From an uncultured Collinsella sp. (GTDB taxonomy: Bacteria > Actinomycetota > Coriobacteriia > Coriobacteriales > Coriobacteriaceae): 28,037 nt of DNA. Below the pieces are notes generated by a model, which did not search any database, was not told where the DNA came from, and worked only from the letters and a program-made list of their open reading frames with translations. The position numbers and the translations under genes were made by a program. The DNA is taken from NCBI GenBank assembly GCA_900544755.1, contig UQWQ01000018.1:1-28037 (forward strand). The letters run 5' to 3'. Each line of letters opens with the position of its first letter. The stretch's first letter is position 1. Of this stretch, positions 7,433-16,002 are shown in pieces.

Positions 7433-8785
7433 TTAGGAAAGGAGCCACTTCCATGCGGGCACAGCATGTACCACGCCGTGTTTGCATGGAATATCGGCCT
7501 GCTCATCCATGGTAACGATTGCCGACTCGCCAAGATCAAACTGGGCCATCGCGGCATCGAGCGCGGCAATTTCGCGCTCGCGCGTTTTCTCGCTTGTCAT
7601 ATCCACACTTACCTGAATCAGGCCGTAAGCCTGCATGAGCAGTGCATCCCCAGCCACAAAGTCCACCTCATGGCTTTTATTCTTATCTTTAATCAGCAGG
7701 CGGCAAACCGAACCGGGCCGCACGGCGGGGGTCCTTCTTCTGAGCGCATTGAACACCGCGGTCTCGAGCCTCTGACCCTGATCCAGTGCCGATGCGGGGG
7801 AGAACGCTCCGAACATCGCAGGATCGACGGCGTAGACCTTAGACGCAGACCGCGTATTATTGGCAAGCGAACGCGTGAATTCCGGCACCGAAAACAGCAG
7901 GTAGGCGTCCTCGTAATACTCAAGTAAGTCGCTGAGCGTATTTCGACTGACGGATATCTGTCTGCTCTTGAACTCGTTGTACACTTTGTTCACTGACAGC
8001 TCTCGTCCCGAAGATGCCATGCACCGCGCCAGAAACAGCGAGGCCAAACGGGGGTTCTTGACGTCGTAACGTTCAACGACGTCCATGGCGACCGTTCGCG
8101 ACGCATATTCCTGTAGCAGCTGAATCGCGTCTGCGGGCGTCTGCTCAAGTGTCGCGATGAATCCCCCTCGCTCGAGATATCCGACCAGATGGTGTCTGAG
8201 CAACGCTGCATCGCTCGAGGAGAAGGGCGCGTTCGACTCAGGAACGCCCCCCGTCTTATATCGGACGTATTCCGAAAAACTCAACGGAAAAAGCTCTCGC
8301 ACAAGAGAACGGCCCCTGAACTCGCTCTTAAGTTCTGAGGACAGCATCTTAGAAGAAGATCCCGTCACGTAAACGGTCGCCTTCTCCGTATCGACCACGC
8401 GTCGCAGAAACGCACCCCATTCGGGTATTTCCTGGATCTCGTCAAAGAAAAGGTAGGCGCCCTCGCCTCGAGCAGCAGGATATAGTGCATAGAATGTATC
8501 GAGCACGTCCGCTAGTAGCGATGGCTCATACGGACGCAAGCGCTCATCCTCAAAATTGAAATATAGCATCCGGTCAAGCTCGACGCCTTGGCCCTGAAGC
8601 CGCCGCATCTCCTGATACAGGCGATACGTCTTTCCACAACGACGGGCGCCCACAATCACATATACGATGTTGTCGCGCTTTGGCTCCTGCGGGTTGCCCA
8701 GATCAAGGTCGCGCTCAAAGACCTGCGGAATCCCCTGTTGCTCAAAGTCCTTTATTTTTTGAGCCACCAAGTCGTTGAATGCCAT
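7433..8785 (-). CDS. AAA family ATPase with C-terminal DUF4143-type domain
   Basis: This 450-residue protein has a GGAGA ribosome site just upstream of the ATG. The N-terminal AAA part has the Walker A motif GARRCGKT at residues 46-53, a Walker B-like YLFFDEIQEIPEW near 108-120 and a sensor-like YVTGSSSKML segment. Middle and C-terminal parts (YYEDAYLLFSVPEF, and the HEVDFV motif near 380) fit the DUF4143 family found beside this ATPase domain. In many relatives the region after EVDFV resembles a PD-(D/E)xK nuclease fold; here the expected acidic-x-Lys is LIQVSVD, so nuclease activity is doubtful. These ATPases are common as scattered single genes in gut bacteria and their role is unknown. 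The gene is monocistronic and convergent with the preceding membrane-protein gene, and its promoter carries a long palindrome. Confidence 0.87.
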   Translation of the reverse strand: MAFNDLVAQKIKDFEQQGIPQVFERDLDLGNPQEPKRDNIVYVIVGARRCGKTYRLYQEMRRLQGQGVELDRMLYFNFEDERLRPYEPSLLADVLDTFYALYPAARGEGAYLFFDEIQEIPEWGAFLRRVVDTEKATVYVTGSSSKMLSSELKSEFRGRSLVRELFPLSFSEYVRYKTGGVPESNAPFSSSDAALLRHHLVGYLERGGFIATLEQTPADAIQLLQEYASRTVAMDVVERYDVKNPRLASLFLARCMASSGRELSVNKVYNEFKSRQISVSRNTLSDLLEYYEDAYLLFSVPEFTRSLANNTRSASKVYAVDPAMFGAFSPASALDQGQRLETAVFNALRRRTPAVRPGSVCRLLIKDKNKSHEVDFVAGDALLMQAYGLIQVSVDMTSEKTREREIAALDAAMAQFDLGESAIVTMDEQADIPCKHGVVHAVPAWKWLLS

Positions 8786-8793
8786 AATTCTCC

Positions 8794-8853
8794 AATCTTG
8801 CTCTCCTGCTAATCAAGATTATAATGATTCTTGATTAGCAGGAGAGCAAGATT
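8794..8853. promoter_or_regulatory. Long palindrome in the DUF4143-type ATPase promoter
   Basis: Arms of 25 bp (8794-8818 and 8829-8853) match without a mismatch and are separated by 10 bp. The palindrome begins 9 bp upstream of the ATPase start codon and includes an AGGAGAG sequence in one arm. The 9-mer TCTTGATTA of the right arm is repeated once more at 8860-8868. It may be an operator for autoregulation or an RNA hairpin over the leader. Confidence 0.8.
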
Positions 8854-8958
8854 ATGCGTATCTTGATTAATGGATAAGCAAGTTTTCTATTAGTGGCCCC
8901 TCCCGGAGGATATCGAGCGGCCGAGGGGGGCAGGCATGAACGCCTCTAGCCGAAAACA

Positions 8959-8994
8959 AAGTAGCTAAAAAGCTCCGTCCCAAATGAGCTACTT
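8959..8994 (-). terminator. Weak terminator-like hairpin at the end of the small Pro/Lys-rich gene
   Basis: AAGTAGCT (8959-8966) and AGCTACTT (8987-8994) form an 8-bp stem with a 20-nt loop; on the minus strand it is followed by TGTTTTC. The stem overlaps the stop codon of the small gene at 8993. The T-run is interrupted, so this is only a candidate. Confidence 0.35.
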
Positions 8995-9199
8995 AACGCC
9001 AGGGGTCAGCTTCGAAGAGGGGCTCGCGCTCGGGGCGACGATCGCTATAAGGATCGTAGCCGTCGTCATCCTCGTTCTCGGCACGGATGTAGGGGTCGCG
9101 CGGCTTGGGTGCCGGCTTAGGCGCAGGCTTGGGTGCAGGCTTGGGTGCGGCCGGCGCGGCGTTGGCGACCGGCGCATTCGTCTTGTTCTTGTCTATCAT
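8993..9199 (-). CDS. Small Pro/Ala/Lys-rich hypothetical protein
   Basis: The protein is 68 residues when started at the ATG at 9197-9199, which has an AAGGAG ribosome site 9 bases upstream; earlier in-frame starts lack a suitable site. The N-terminal third is basic, then comes a PKPAP tandem run (about residues 18-32), then an acidic aromatic tail ending in Asp-Pro-Trp-Arg. There is no membrane segment or known motif. The strong ribosome site, its own upstream terminator from clpB and the ordered composition support a real gene. It sits downstream of clpB on the same strand but after the clpB terminator, so it probably has its own promoter near 9200-9250. Confidence 0.68.
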   Translation of the reverse strand: MIDKNKTNAPVANAAPAAPKPAPKPAPKPAPKPRDPYIRAENEDDDGYDPYSDRRPEREPLFEADPWR

Positions 9200-9251
9200 C
9201 TGCATATCTCCTTGCCATGCAATCGTGTTCAACATTATCGATTGTCGCACG

Positions 9252-9288
9252 AAAAAGGGCGGCGGACCCCATTGGATCCGCCGCCCTT
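9252..9288 (-). terminator. Rho-independent terminator of clpB
   Basis: A 12-bp perfect stem (9255-9266 and 9277-9288) is followed on the minus strand by a run of five T residues. It lies 45 bp after the clpB stop codon. Confidence 0.9.
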
Positions 9289-9332
9289 GGCGTTCGGCTC
9301 AAAAGGCAGATTGTAAGGCATGCGCCAAAAAC

Positions 9333-11960
<2,628 letters not shown>

Positions 11961-12040
11961 GGAATCACCTCTCTTGGGGCGGCCGCCCTACGGGGCGGCT
12001 TCACGTTGTTCGAGAAGTATTGTTGCCAGCTTTGCGCGAT

Positions 12041-12076
12041 CTTATACACAAATCTAAGTCTCTATATATAAGATTT
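12041..12076 (-). promoter_or_regulatory. clpB promoter with probable HspR operator
   Basis: The imperfect inverted repeat AAATCTAAGTC-N7-ATAAGATTT occupies 12050-12076, and a -10-like TATAAG (minus strand) lies at 12041-12046. The same repeat with the same 7-bp spacing, beside a -10-like TATATT, occurs before dnaK. The core CTAAGT-N7-TATAAG has the 19-bp span of the known actinobacterial HAIR core (TTGAGT-N7-ACTCAA) but diverged bases. HspR binding is inferred. Confidence 0.65.
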
Positions 12077-12138
12077 TCTGAGTGATTGAAAGATAGGACT
12101 TGAGAGTTTCGGTCCGGCGCGACCGTGGAACCCAACTG

Positions 12139-12273
12139 TCTCAATCTGTAACATCTGGCAGCCCTTTTCGGTCCCAGGTGTTACAGATTGAGATGGAGCG
12201 CGGAGCCCCGTCCAAAAATCTCAATCTGTAACACCAGGCCCGCTTTTAACAGCCCAGCTGTTACAGATCGAGA
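12139..12273. repeat. Alternating 15-mer array A (four copies, 40-bp step)
   Basis: The 15-mer TCTCAATCTGTAACA occurs on the plus strand at 12139-12153 and 12219-12233, and its reverse complement (one substitution in the last copy) at 12179-12193 and 12259-12273. Every copy starts exactly 40 bp after the previous one, leaving 25-bp spacers. All three spacers have close counterparts in array B at 14697-14911, which has one extra 80-bp period. Each adjacent pair can fold as a 15-bp stem with a 25-nt loop. The first stem can extend to 20 bp with one U-G pair. Confidence 0.9.
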
Positions 12274-12281
12274 CAAACGGA

Positions 12282-12317
12282 ACCACCACAAAGGGGACAG
12301 GCACTTTTGTGTTGGTC
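12282..12317. repeat. Imperfect ACCACCACAAAG hairpin element
   Basis: ACCACCACAAAG at 12282-12293 faces the degenerate complement CTTTTGTGTTGGT about 12 bp later. It is a degenerate copy of the perfect hairpin at 13165-13199. It sits 8 bp after array A. Confidence 0.55.
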
Positions 12318-12441
12318 CACATCAACATCGAGCTCGCTCCTAATATCCGTTATTCCTGCTCGTATTGAGGTTAAAATGAACTGTGATTAAAGCATATTCA
12401 TTTCTCTCGTTCTTGATAGCTCTTCGTCTCAAGGAGCAGAT

Positions 12442-13110
12442 ATGAAGTCGTCTTATTCTACTGCTCGCAACGTCATTGCCATTCTCGCCATACCCATCGT
12501 GATGCTCTTTCTTATCGTCGTCACACCCTTTTCCCTGGGTATCGCCTCGCCCTTCGATTTGTGCGGGATGGTCGACGCCGGCTCGCGTGCCACCTCGCTC
12601 TCCTTTATCTGCCGCGGTGTGCTCTACGAAGATGCAATTCCCACCGGGCTTTGGCGGTCAAAGCTGCCGCTGCTCGGTCAGGTCGACGGACGTTCTCCCT
12701 ACTTCAACCTTGAACCTCAAGCGATGAACTATCTGATCGATGACCAACCCCTTGCCTCCATCACCCTCGCTTACGACTATGCTCCAAACACCGATGAGCG
12801 TCACATGAACCAAGTCCTCGACAAACTGCTTGAACAGTGCGGGCTCACCGATGAGGTCGGCCGAACCGTCGACAGCGACCAGAAATTAAAGCGAACAGAA
12901 CTCCGCCGCATAGGAAAAATCAGAGAGCGAGGCAGAGCTGCCTACTGGCAGGCCTGGGCGATACGCGACAAAAGCGAATTTGGGCACAGCACCTATACGG
13001 TCACCGTCTTCACTAAAGATGGAATCAAGGACAATGTTGACGATTTCGCATCGTCCAAACTCGGCATCCCCAAAACGACCAAATCCGCCAGCCCGGACGA
13101 AATCCTGTAG
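12442..13110 (+). CDS. Hypothetical membrane-anchored protein in repeat-bracketed cassette 1
   Basis: This 222-residue protein has an AAGGAG ribosome site 5 bases upstream of the ATG. A single hydrophobic segment at about residues 12-34 follows a short basic N-terminus and should anchor the protein, with the rest outside; a signal peptide is an alternative. The outer part has two or three Cys (near 47, 63 and 135) and alternating strand-like stretches, with no known motif. I do not recognise a family. It is flanked by a 16-bp direct repeat (12325-12340 and 13147-13162), an ACCACCAC hairpin on each side and array A upstream, so it looks like an inserted cassette. Confidence 0.75.
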   Translation: MKSSYSTARNVIAILAIPIVMLFLIVVTPFSLGIASPFDLCGMVDAGSRATSLSFICRGVLYEDAIPTGLWRSKLPLLGQVDGRSPYFNLEPQAMNYLIDDQPLASITLAYDYAPNTDERHMNQVLDKLLEQCGLTDEVGRTVDSDQKLKRTELRRIGKIRERGRAAYWQAWAIRDKSEFGHSTYTVTVFTKDGIKDNVDDFASSKLGIPKTTKSASPDEIL

Positions 13111-13164
13111 AGGTTTTCATTGAAATGTTGCTCAACCCGAACGGCGACATCGAGCTCGCTCCCC

Positions 13165-13199
13165 ACCACCACAAAGGTGCCCGTCCCCTTTGTGGTGGT
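13165..13199. terminator. ACCACCACAAAGG hairpin after cassette 1 gene
   Basis: A perfect 13-bp stem (13165-13177 and 13187-13199) with a 9-nt loop lies 55 bp after the stop codon and is followed by a short T-run. The same sequence occurs, whole or in part, at 12282-12317, 14644-14676, 14930-14954 and 15808-15820. It may end transcription of the cassette 1 gene, but its repetition shows that it is also an interspersed repeat. Confidence 0.6.
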
Positions 13200-13230
13200 T
13201 TTCGGCGATCATTTCCGCCCTACGATGCAA

Positions 13231-13268
13231 GAAGCCGCCGCAGGAACCATCCCTGCGGCGGCTTCTTT
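13231..13268. terminator. Candidate bidirectional terminator between convergent genes
   Basis: A perfect 14-bp GC-rich stem (13231-13244 and 13252-13265) with a 7-nt loop lies between the convergent cassette 1 gene and the AAA ATPase gene. T-runs are short on both sides (TTT), so termination strength is uncertain. Confidence 0.6.
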
Positions 13269-13355
13269 GGGTTGGCAGGGACCAATCGCCGGCGTTGAAG
13301 GCCGTTTTTAGTCTCTGACGTTGGCTTTTGGCCCCTTCAAGCTATCCGACAAATA

Positions 13356-14471
13356 TCAATATCTTGATAGGATTTCATTCGAGCTCTTAAGCAGATATTC
13401 GCGCAGCAATGGAATCGAGAACCTCACCATGCCACGTGAGGGCGCATCGATAACCTGTGCCTTGATAAGTTGCCGTCGTGTCGCTGTCAGGCTCGCAGGG
13501 GGCAAGGAGAGCCCCGCTGCGATCTCTTTGGTCGGCACATTCCCCTCATGCTTGGCCATGGCAATGAGGTACTCAATCGCGCGAAGCGGCAAATCGGCAA
13601 GGGCAACGTCGAGCACGGAGCCCTCAAACTCCCCATACGCATCTTCAATGCCCTTCTGGGCATCCTCAAGTGAAATCGACGCATCGCGGTCGGCATGCCT
13701 GCGCGCATTCGCGAATACGCGATAGCCCACGAGTTGCACGAGATACGCATATCCCCTCGTAGCACAAGCCGTCATTTCAAGCGCCTTGCCATCCAAGTGC
13801 AAACCGGCACCTTCCACGGTTGAAGCCATCGAATCCGAAACATCCGACAGCGGAATCGAGGCGAGCTCCTCAGCCTTAGCTCGTTGTAGAAATGTAAGGG
13901 CACGGCCGTTGATGAGGTCCATTACGCCCATGGTCAAGCCAGCAAATACAAACGCGATATTCTTGCGTTCGCGGATAAGGTGCTGCACGGCCGCTGCAAC
14001 GAGCCGCACGTCATCAGCATCCGCATCCTGTATTTCATCGACCGTCACCAGCAGACCGGCACCATGTTGCGTTTCCCGCGACGCCACGCTCGTCAAGACG
14101 CCCCGCAACGTCTCAGGCCCGGTCAAGGACTTAGATACGCCCGCTTTCACCACACCAAGACTTGCTTCTAAATGAAGCTCGGTATTGTCCGAGGTGCGTG
14201 CGAGCTCATGTTGGATGGCGTCGACGATACTGCCCGCCGCAGTCACGTCAACCACGCGCCAACCATACGACTTCGCAATATCGCCGAGCTCTGTCAACAG
14301 CGCCGTCTTGCCCGACCCGCGCGGGCCGGTAATGCGCATGAGCCTTCCGGGGGCGCCCACGCCTTCTTCGATGCCGTCCCTAAAATCATCAATAACCCGC
14401 TCGCGTCCGATAAGGACCGGAGGTTCAGCGCCAGCGGTCGGCTTAAACGGGTTGATTATCGTGCGCTTCAA
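13356..14471 (-). CDS. AAA ATPase with Orc/Cdc6-like layout and C-terminal winged helix
   Basis: The protein is about 371 residues. A TTG at 14469-14471 is preferred as start because AGGAAGG lies 8 bases upstream; the in-frame GTG at 14478-14480 would abut that site. The sequence begins with the INPFKPTAGAEPPVLIGRE pattern that precedes an AAA_16-type domain. Walker A is GPRGSGKT near residue 50 and Walker B is LLVTVDEIQDAD near 143-154. The C-terminal part (about 295-370, IEYLIAMAKHEGNVPTKEIAAGL, then SLTATRRQLIKAQVI) looks like a winged-helix DNA-binding domain. ATPases of this layout are often solitary and resemble Orc/Cdc6 or STAND regulators; the role here is unknown. It lies between two repeat-bracketed cassettes, and its promoter carries 9-bp tandem units. 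Confidence 0.85.
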   Translation of the reverse strand: MKRTIINPFKPTAGAEPPVLIGRERVIDDFRDGIEEGVGAPGRLMRITGPRGSGKTALLTELGDIAKSYGWRVVDVTAAGSIVDAIQHELARTSDNTELHLEASLGVVKAGVSKSLTGPETLRGVLTSVASRETQHGAGLLVTVDEIQDADADDVRLVAAAVQHLIRERKNIAFVFAGLTMGVMDLINGRALTFLQRAKAEELASIPLSDVSDSMASTVEGAGLHLDGKALEMTACATRGYAYLVQLVGYRVFANARRHADRDASISLEDAQKGIEDAYGEFEGSVLDVALADLPLRAIEYLIAMAKHEGNVPTKEIAAGLSLPPASLTATRRQLIKAQVIDAPSRGMVRFSIPLLREYLLKSSNEILSRY

Positions 14472-14494
14472 TGTCCCCACCTTCCTACTGTCGT

Positions 14495-14557
14495 CGTTAT
14501 CGTGATTATAGTATCAATAGTGCAAATAGTGAAAGTAGTGAGAATAGTTCAACTATT
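14495..14557 (-). promoter_or_regulatory. Six tandem 9-bp units plus palindrome in the AAA ATPase promoter
   Basis: Six contiguous 9-bp units run from 14495 to 14548, five of them ending in AGT on the plus strand (gattatAGT, atcaatAGT, gcaaatAGT, gaaagtAGT, gagaatAGT). The last unit runs into AATAGTT-C-AACTATT (14543-14557), a perfect 15-bp palindrome. On the minus strand a consensus TATAAT (14505-14510) lies within the array, about 35 bp before the start codon. An operator array for autoregulation is the simplest reading. Confidence 0.7.
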
Positions 14558-14643
14558 TAATCATGCGGCCGTTTCCCGCCGCTAACAACTAAAGGTGCCA
14601 ACAGTCCGCGTTGGACTCTAACAGGAAAACATTTGGCCCCTCA

Positions 14644-14676
14644 AAAACCACCGCAAGGGGCCTTTGTGGTGGTTTT
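14644..14676. repeat. Imperfect ACCACC hairpin element upstream of array B
   Basis: AAAACCACCGCAAGG (14644-14658) and CCTTTGTGGTGGTTTT (14661-14676) form a near-complete stem. It belongs to the same element family as 13165-13199 and ends in TTTT on the plus strand. It could also act as a terminator-like structure. Confidence 0.6.
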
Positions 14677-14696
14677 CGCTCCAACACACCCCGCTG

Positions 14697-14911
14697 TCTC
14701 AACCTGTAACATCCAGCGGCCCTTTTCGGTCCCAGGTGTTACAGATTTAGATGAAGCGATCGACGGCAACCGTTTGTCTCAATCTGTAACAACTACTCGG
14801 CAAATTGGGGTCCAGATGTTACAGATCGAGATTAACCGCGGAGCCCCGTCCGAAAATCTCAACCTGTAACACCAAACCCGCTTTTTGCAGCCCAGCTGTT
14901 ACAGATTGAGA
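14697..14911. repeat. Alternating 15-mer array B (six copies, 40-bp step)
   Basis: Plus-oriented copies start at 14697, 14777 and 14857 (TCTCAAYCTGTAACA). Reverse-oriented copies occupy 14737-14751, 14817-14831 and 14897-14911. All starts are 40 bp apart and all five spacers are 25 bp. Spacers one, four and five match the three spacers of array A closely, for example CCCTTTTCGGTCCCAGG and GCGGAGCCCCGTCC. Spacers two and three (with two repeats, 80 bp) have no counterpart there. It is not a standard CRISPR array because repeats are too short, alternate in orientation, and spacers are shared between loci. Confidence 0.92.
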
Positions 14912-14968
14912 CCAATGAAACCACCACGAAGGCGCCTGCCCCCTTTATGGTGGTCCAGAGAAGAATCA

Positions 14969-14996
14969 GCCCCAATTACAAGAGGCGGCATCAAGC
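14969..14996 (+). repeat. Left direct repeat of cassette 2
   Basis: This 28-bp segment, ending in GAGGCGGCATCAAGC, recurs with two small indels at 15837-15863, on the other side of the cassette 2 gene. Both copies follow a TGGTGGT sequence by about 15 bp. Confidence 0.8.
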
Positions 14997-15139
14997 CCAG
15001 CCTACGTTTGGCGACCCCAAATCGAAGCCCAATGGGGCCTTTCAGCCCCCTCATTCCGGGCGGTCGCTTTCTTTTGAATATTGTCGTAAGCTGGTATCAC
15101 TTATATTAATGAATGCATACTGTTTGCGAGGTACCCGCC

Positions 15140-15787
15140 GTGAAACGCTCCACCTATATCGGCCTGCTCGTCTTAGCGTTTGCGATTACCTCAGTCGGCG
15201 TGGGCATTATCTATCTCGCATTTCTCCCCGCCTCTGCAACGCAGGCGGTGATTGAGACCGTAAGCTATCCCATCGAAATCCTCACCGATATCGTCAAACC
15301 CGATTCGATCACCGTCGATTTTGACGGTACGCCCGCAGCGCTTGGGGTCAGCAACTATCCCCGTATCGAACTTGGGGCCAAGCGCTATACCAAAGATGAG
15401 CAGCTTATCGGTAAGGCAGCCAAGCTGCTCAAAGGCAAGACGTTTAAGCGGTGGTACGGCGCCGTAATATATCGAGCCAAGAACAGCCAAATGAATGGCG
15501 GGTATTATTCGACCCTTGAACTCGATGCGGCAAACGGGAGCAGACTGTGCAACGTCTCATACGACCCCGGCTATGTGGACAATGAAGGGCCGGGGGTCTA
15601 TATCTCGGATGGCGACGTAATCTACGTCATGGAGGGCGACCAGACGGCAGTCGTCAGTTTTATGGATCAGTGTACCGAAGATGCCTACGAACAAACCTGC
15701 GAGCCCGATCCGCAGACAGCGCGCAACAGTGGCTCGGCACGCACTTGGCTATTTGACGACGAAATAACCTGGACCCCATCGAAATAA
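15140..15787 (+). CDS. Hypothetical membrane-anchored protein in repeat-bracketed cassette 2
   Basis: The protein is 215 residues from a GTG at 15140-15142, which has a GAGG ribosome site 8 bases upstream; an in-frame ATG at 15113 is possible but has no such site. It has a short basic N-terminus (KRS) followed by a hydrophobic segment at about residues 6-26, so an anchored or secreted protein is expected. The remainder is rich in Tyr, Asp and Gly, with three Cys (two of them in a C-x(7)-C pair near the C-terminus) and no recognised motif. It is not an obvious homologue of the cassette 1 protein, although size, topology and flanking repeats are similar. I do not recognise a family. Confidence 0.72.
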   Translation: MKRSTYIGLLVLAFAITSVGVGIIYLAFLPASATQAVIETVSYPIEILTDIVKPDSITVDFDGTPAALGVSNYPRIELGAKRYTKDEQLIGKAAKLLKGKTFKRWYGAVIYRAKNSQMNGGYYSTLELDAANGSRLCNVSYDPGYVDNEGPGVYISDGDVIYVMEGDQTAVVSFMDQCTEDAYEQTCEPDPQTARNSGSARTWLFDDEITWTPSK

Positions 15788-15836
15788 GGACCCGTCGGGC
15801 AGGCATCTTTGTGGTGGTTTTCGACAAAAGGAAGCC

Positions 15837-15863
15837 GCCCCATTAACAGAGGCGGCATCAAGC
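15837..15863 (+). repeat. Right direct repeat of cassette 2
   Basis: This is the near-identical partner of 14969-14996, ending in GAGGCGGCATCAAGC. It follows a GTGGTGG half hairpin at 15811-15817. Together the two copies bracket the cassette 2 gene. Confidence 0.8.
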
Positions 15864-15913
15864 AAGTCTATTTACTAGCGTCCCTCAAGACCCAACGAGA
15901 ACGCAGAAATGTA

Positions 15914-15987
15914 GCCCGGGGCTTACCCTTTCCCGAACGCGACCCTCGCGAAGCGCGTGAGCGGGCGGGAAAGGGTAAGCCCCGGGC
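15914..15987. repeat. 22-bp perfect inverted repeat between convergent genes
   Basis: Arms at 15914-15935 and 15966-15987 match over 22 bp, beginning GCCCGGGGCTTACCC. The 30-nt centre is itself GC-rich with a small CGCG hairpin. It ends 15 bp after the hydratase stop codon on the minus strand. No T-run follows on either strand. It may still terminate transcription from both sides, or it may be an interspersed repeat. Confidence 0.75.
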
Positions 15988-16002
15988 AGACAATTAACTG
16001 CG

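Larger units (their letters stand above)
11961..12441. other. Intergenic region with heat-shock promoter and repeat array A
   Basis: No gene was found. The left part is the clpB promoter, with an AT-rich segment at 12041-12080. The middle carries a 15-mer array (12139-12273). After that come an imperfect ACCACCACAAAG hairpin (12282-12317), a 16-bp direct repeat (12325-12340) and the leader of the next plus-strand gene. A TTGAGG hexamer at 12365-12370 could be a -35 for that gene, but the matching -10 is unclear. Confidence 0.6.
14481..15139. other. Intergenic region with 9-bp units, hairpin and repeat array B
   Basis: No gene was found in this region; short open frames across it follow the repeats. 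From left to right it holds the ATPase promoter with 9-bp units (14495-14557), an ACCACC hairpin (14644-14676), array B (14697-14911), a half copy of the same hairpin (14930-14954), a direct repeat (14969-14996) and the leader of the cassette 2 gene. A TTGTCG at 15081-15086 and TATATT at 15102-15107 could be a promoter for that gene, with a short 15-bp spacer. Confidence 0.6.

Noticed and set aside
14633..14869. Small open frame of 78 codons inside array B
   Set aside because: It runs through the repeat array, has no ribosome site, and its sequence follows the repeat units.
12139..14911. CRISPR array
   Set aside because: The spacing is regular, but the repeats are only 15 bp, alternate in orientation, and the spacers are shared between two loci. 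No cas genes are present.
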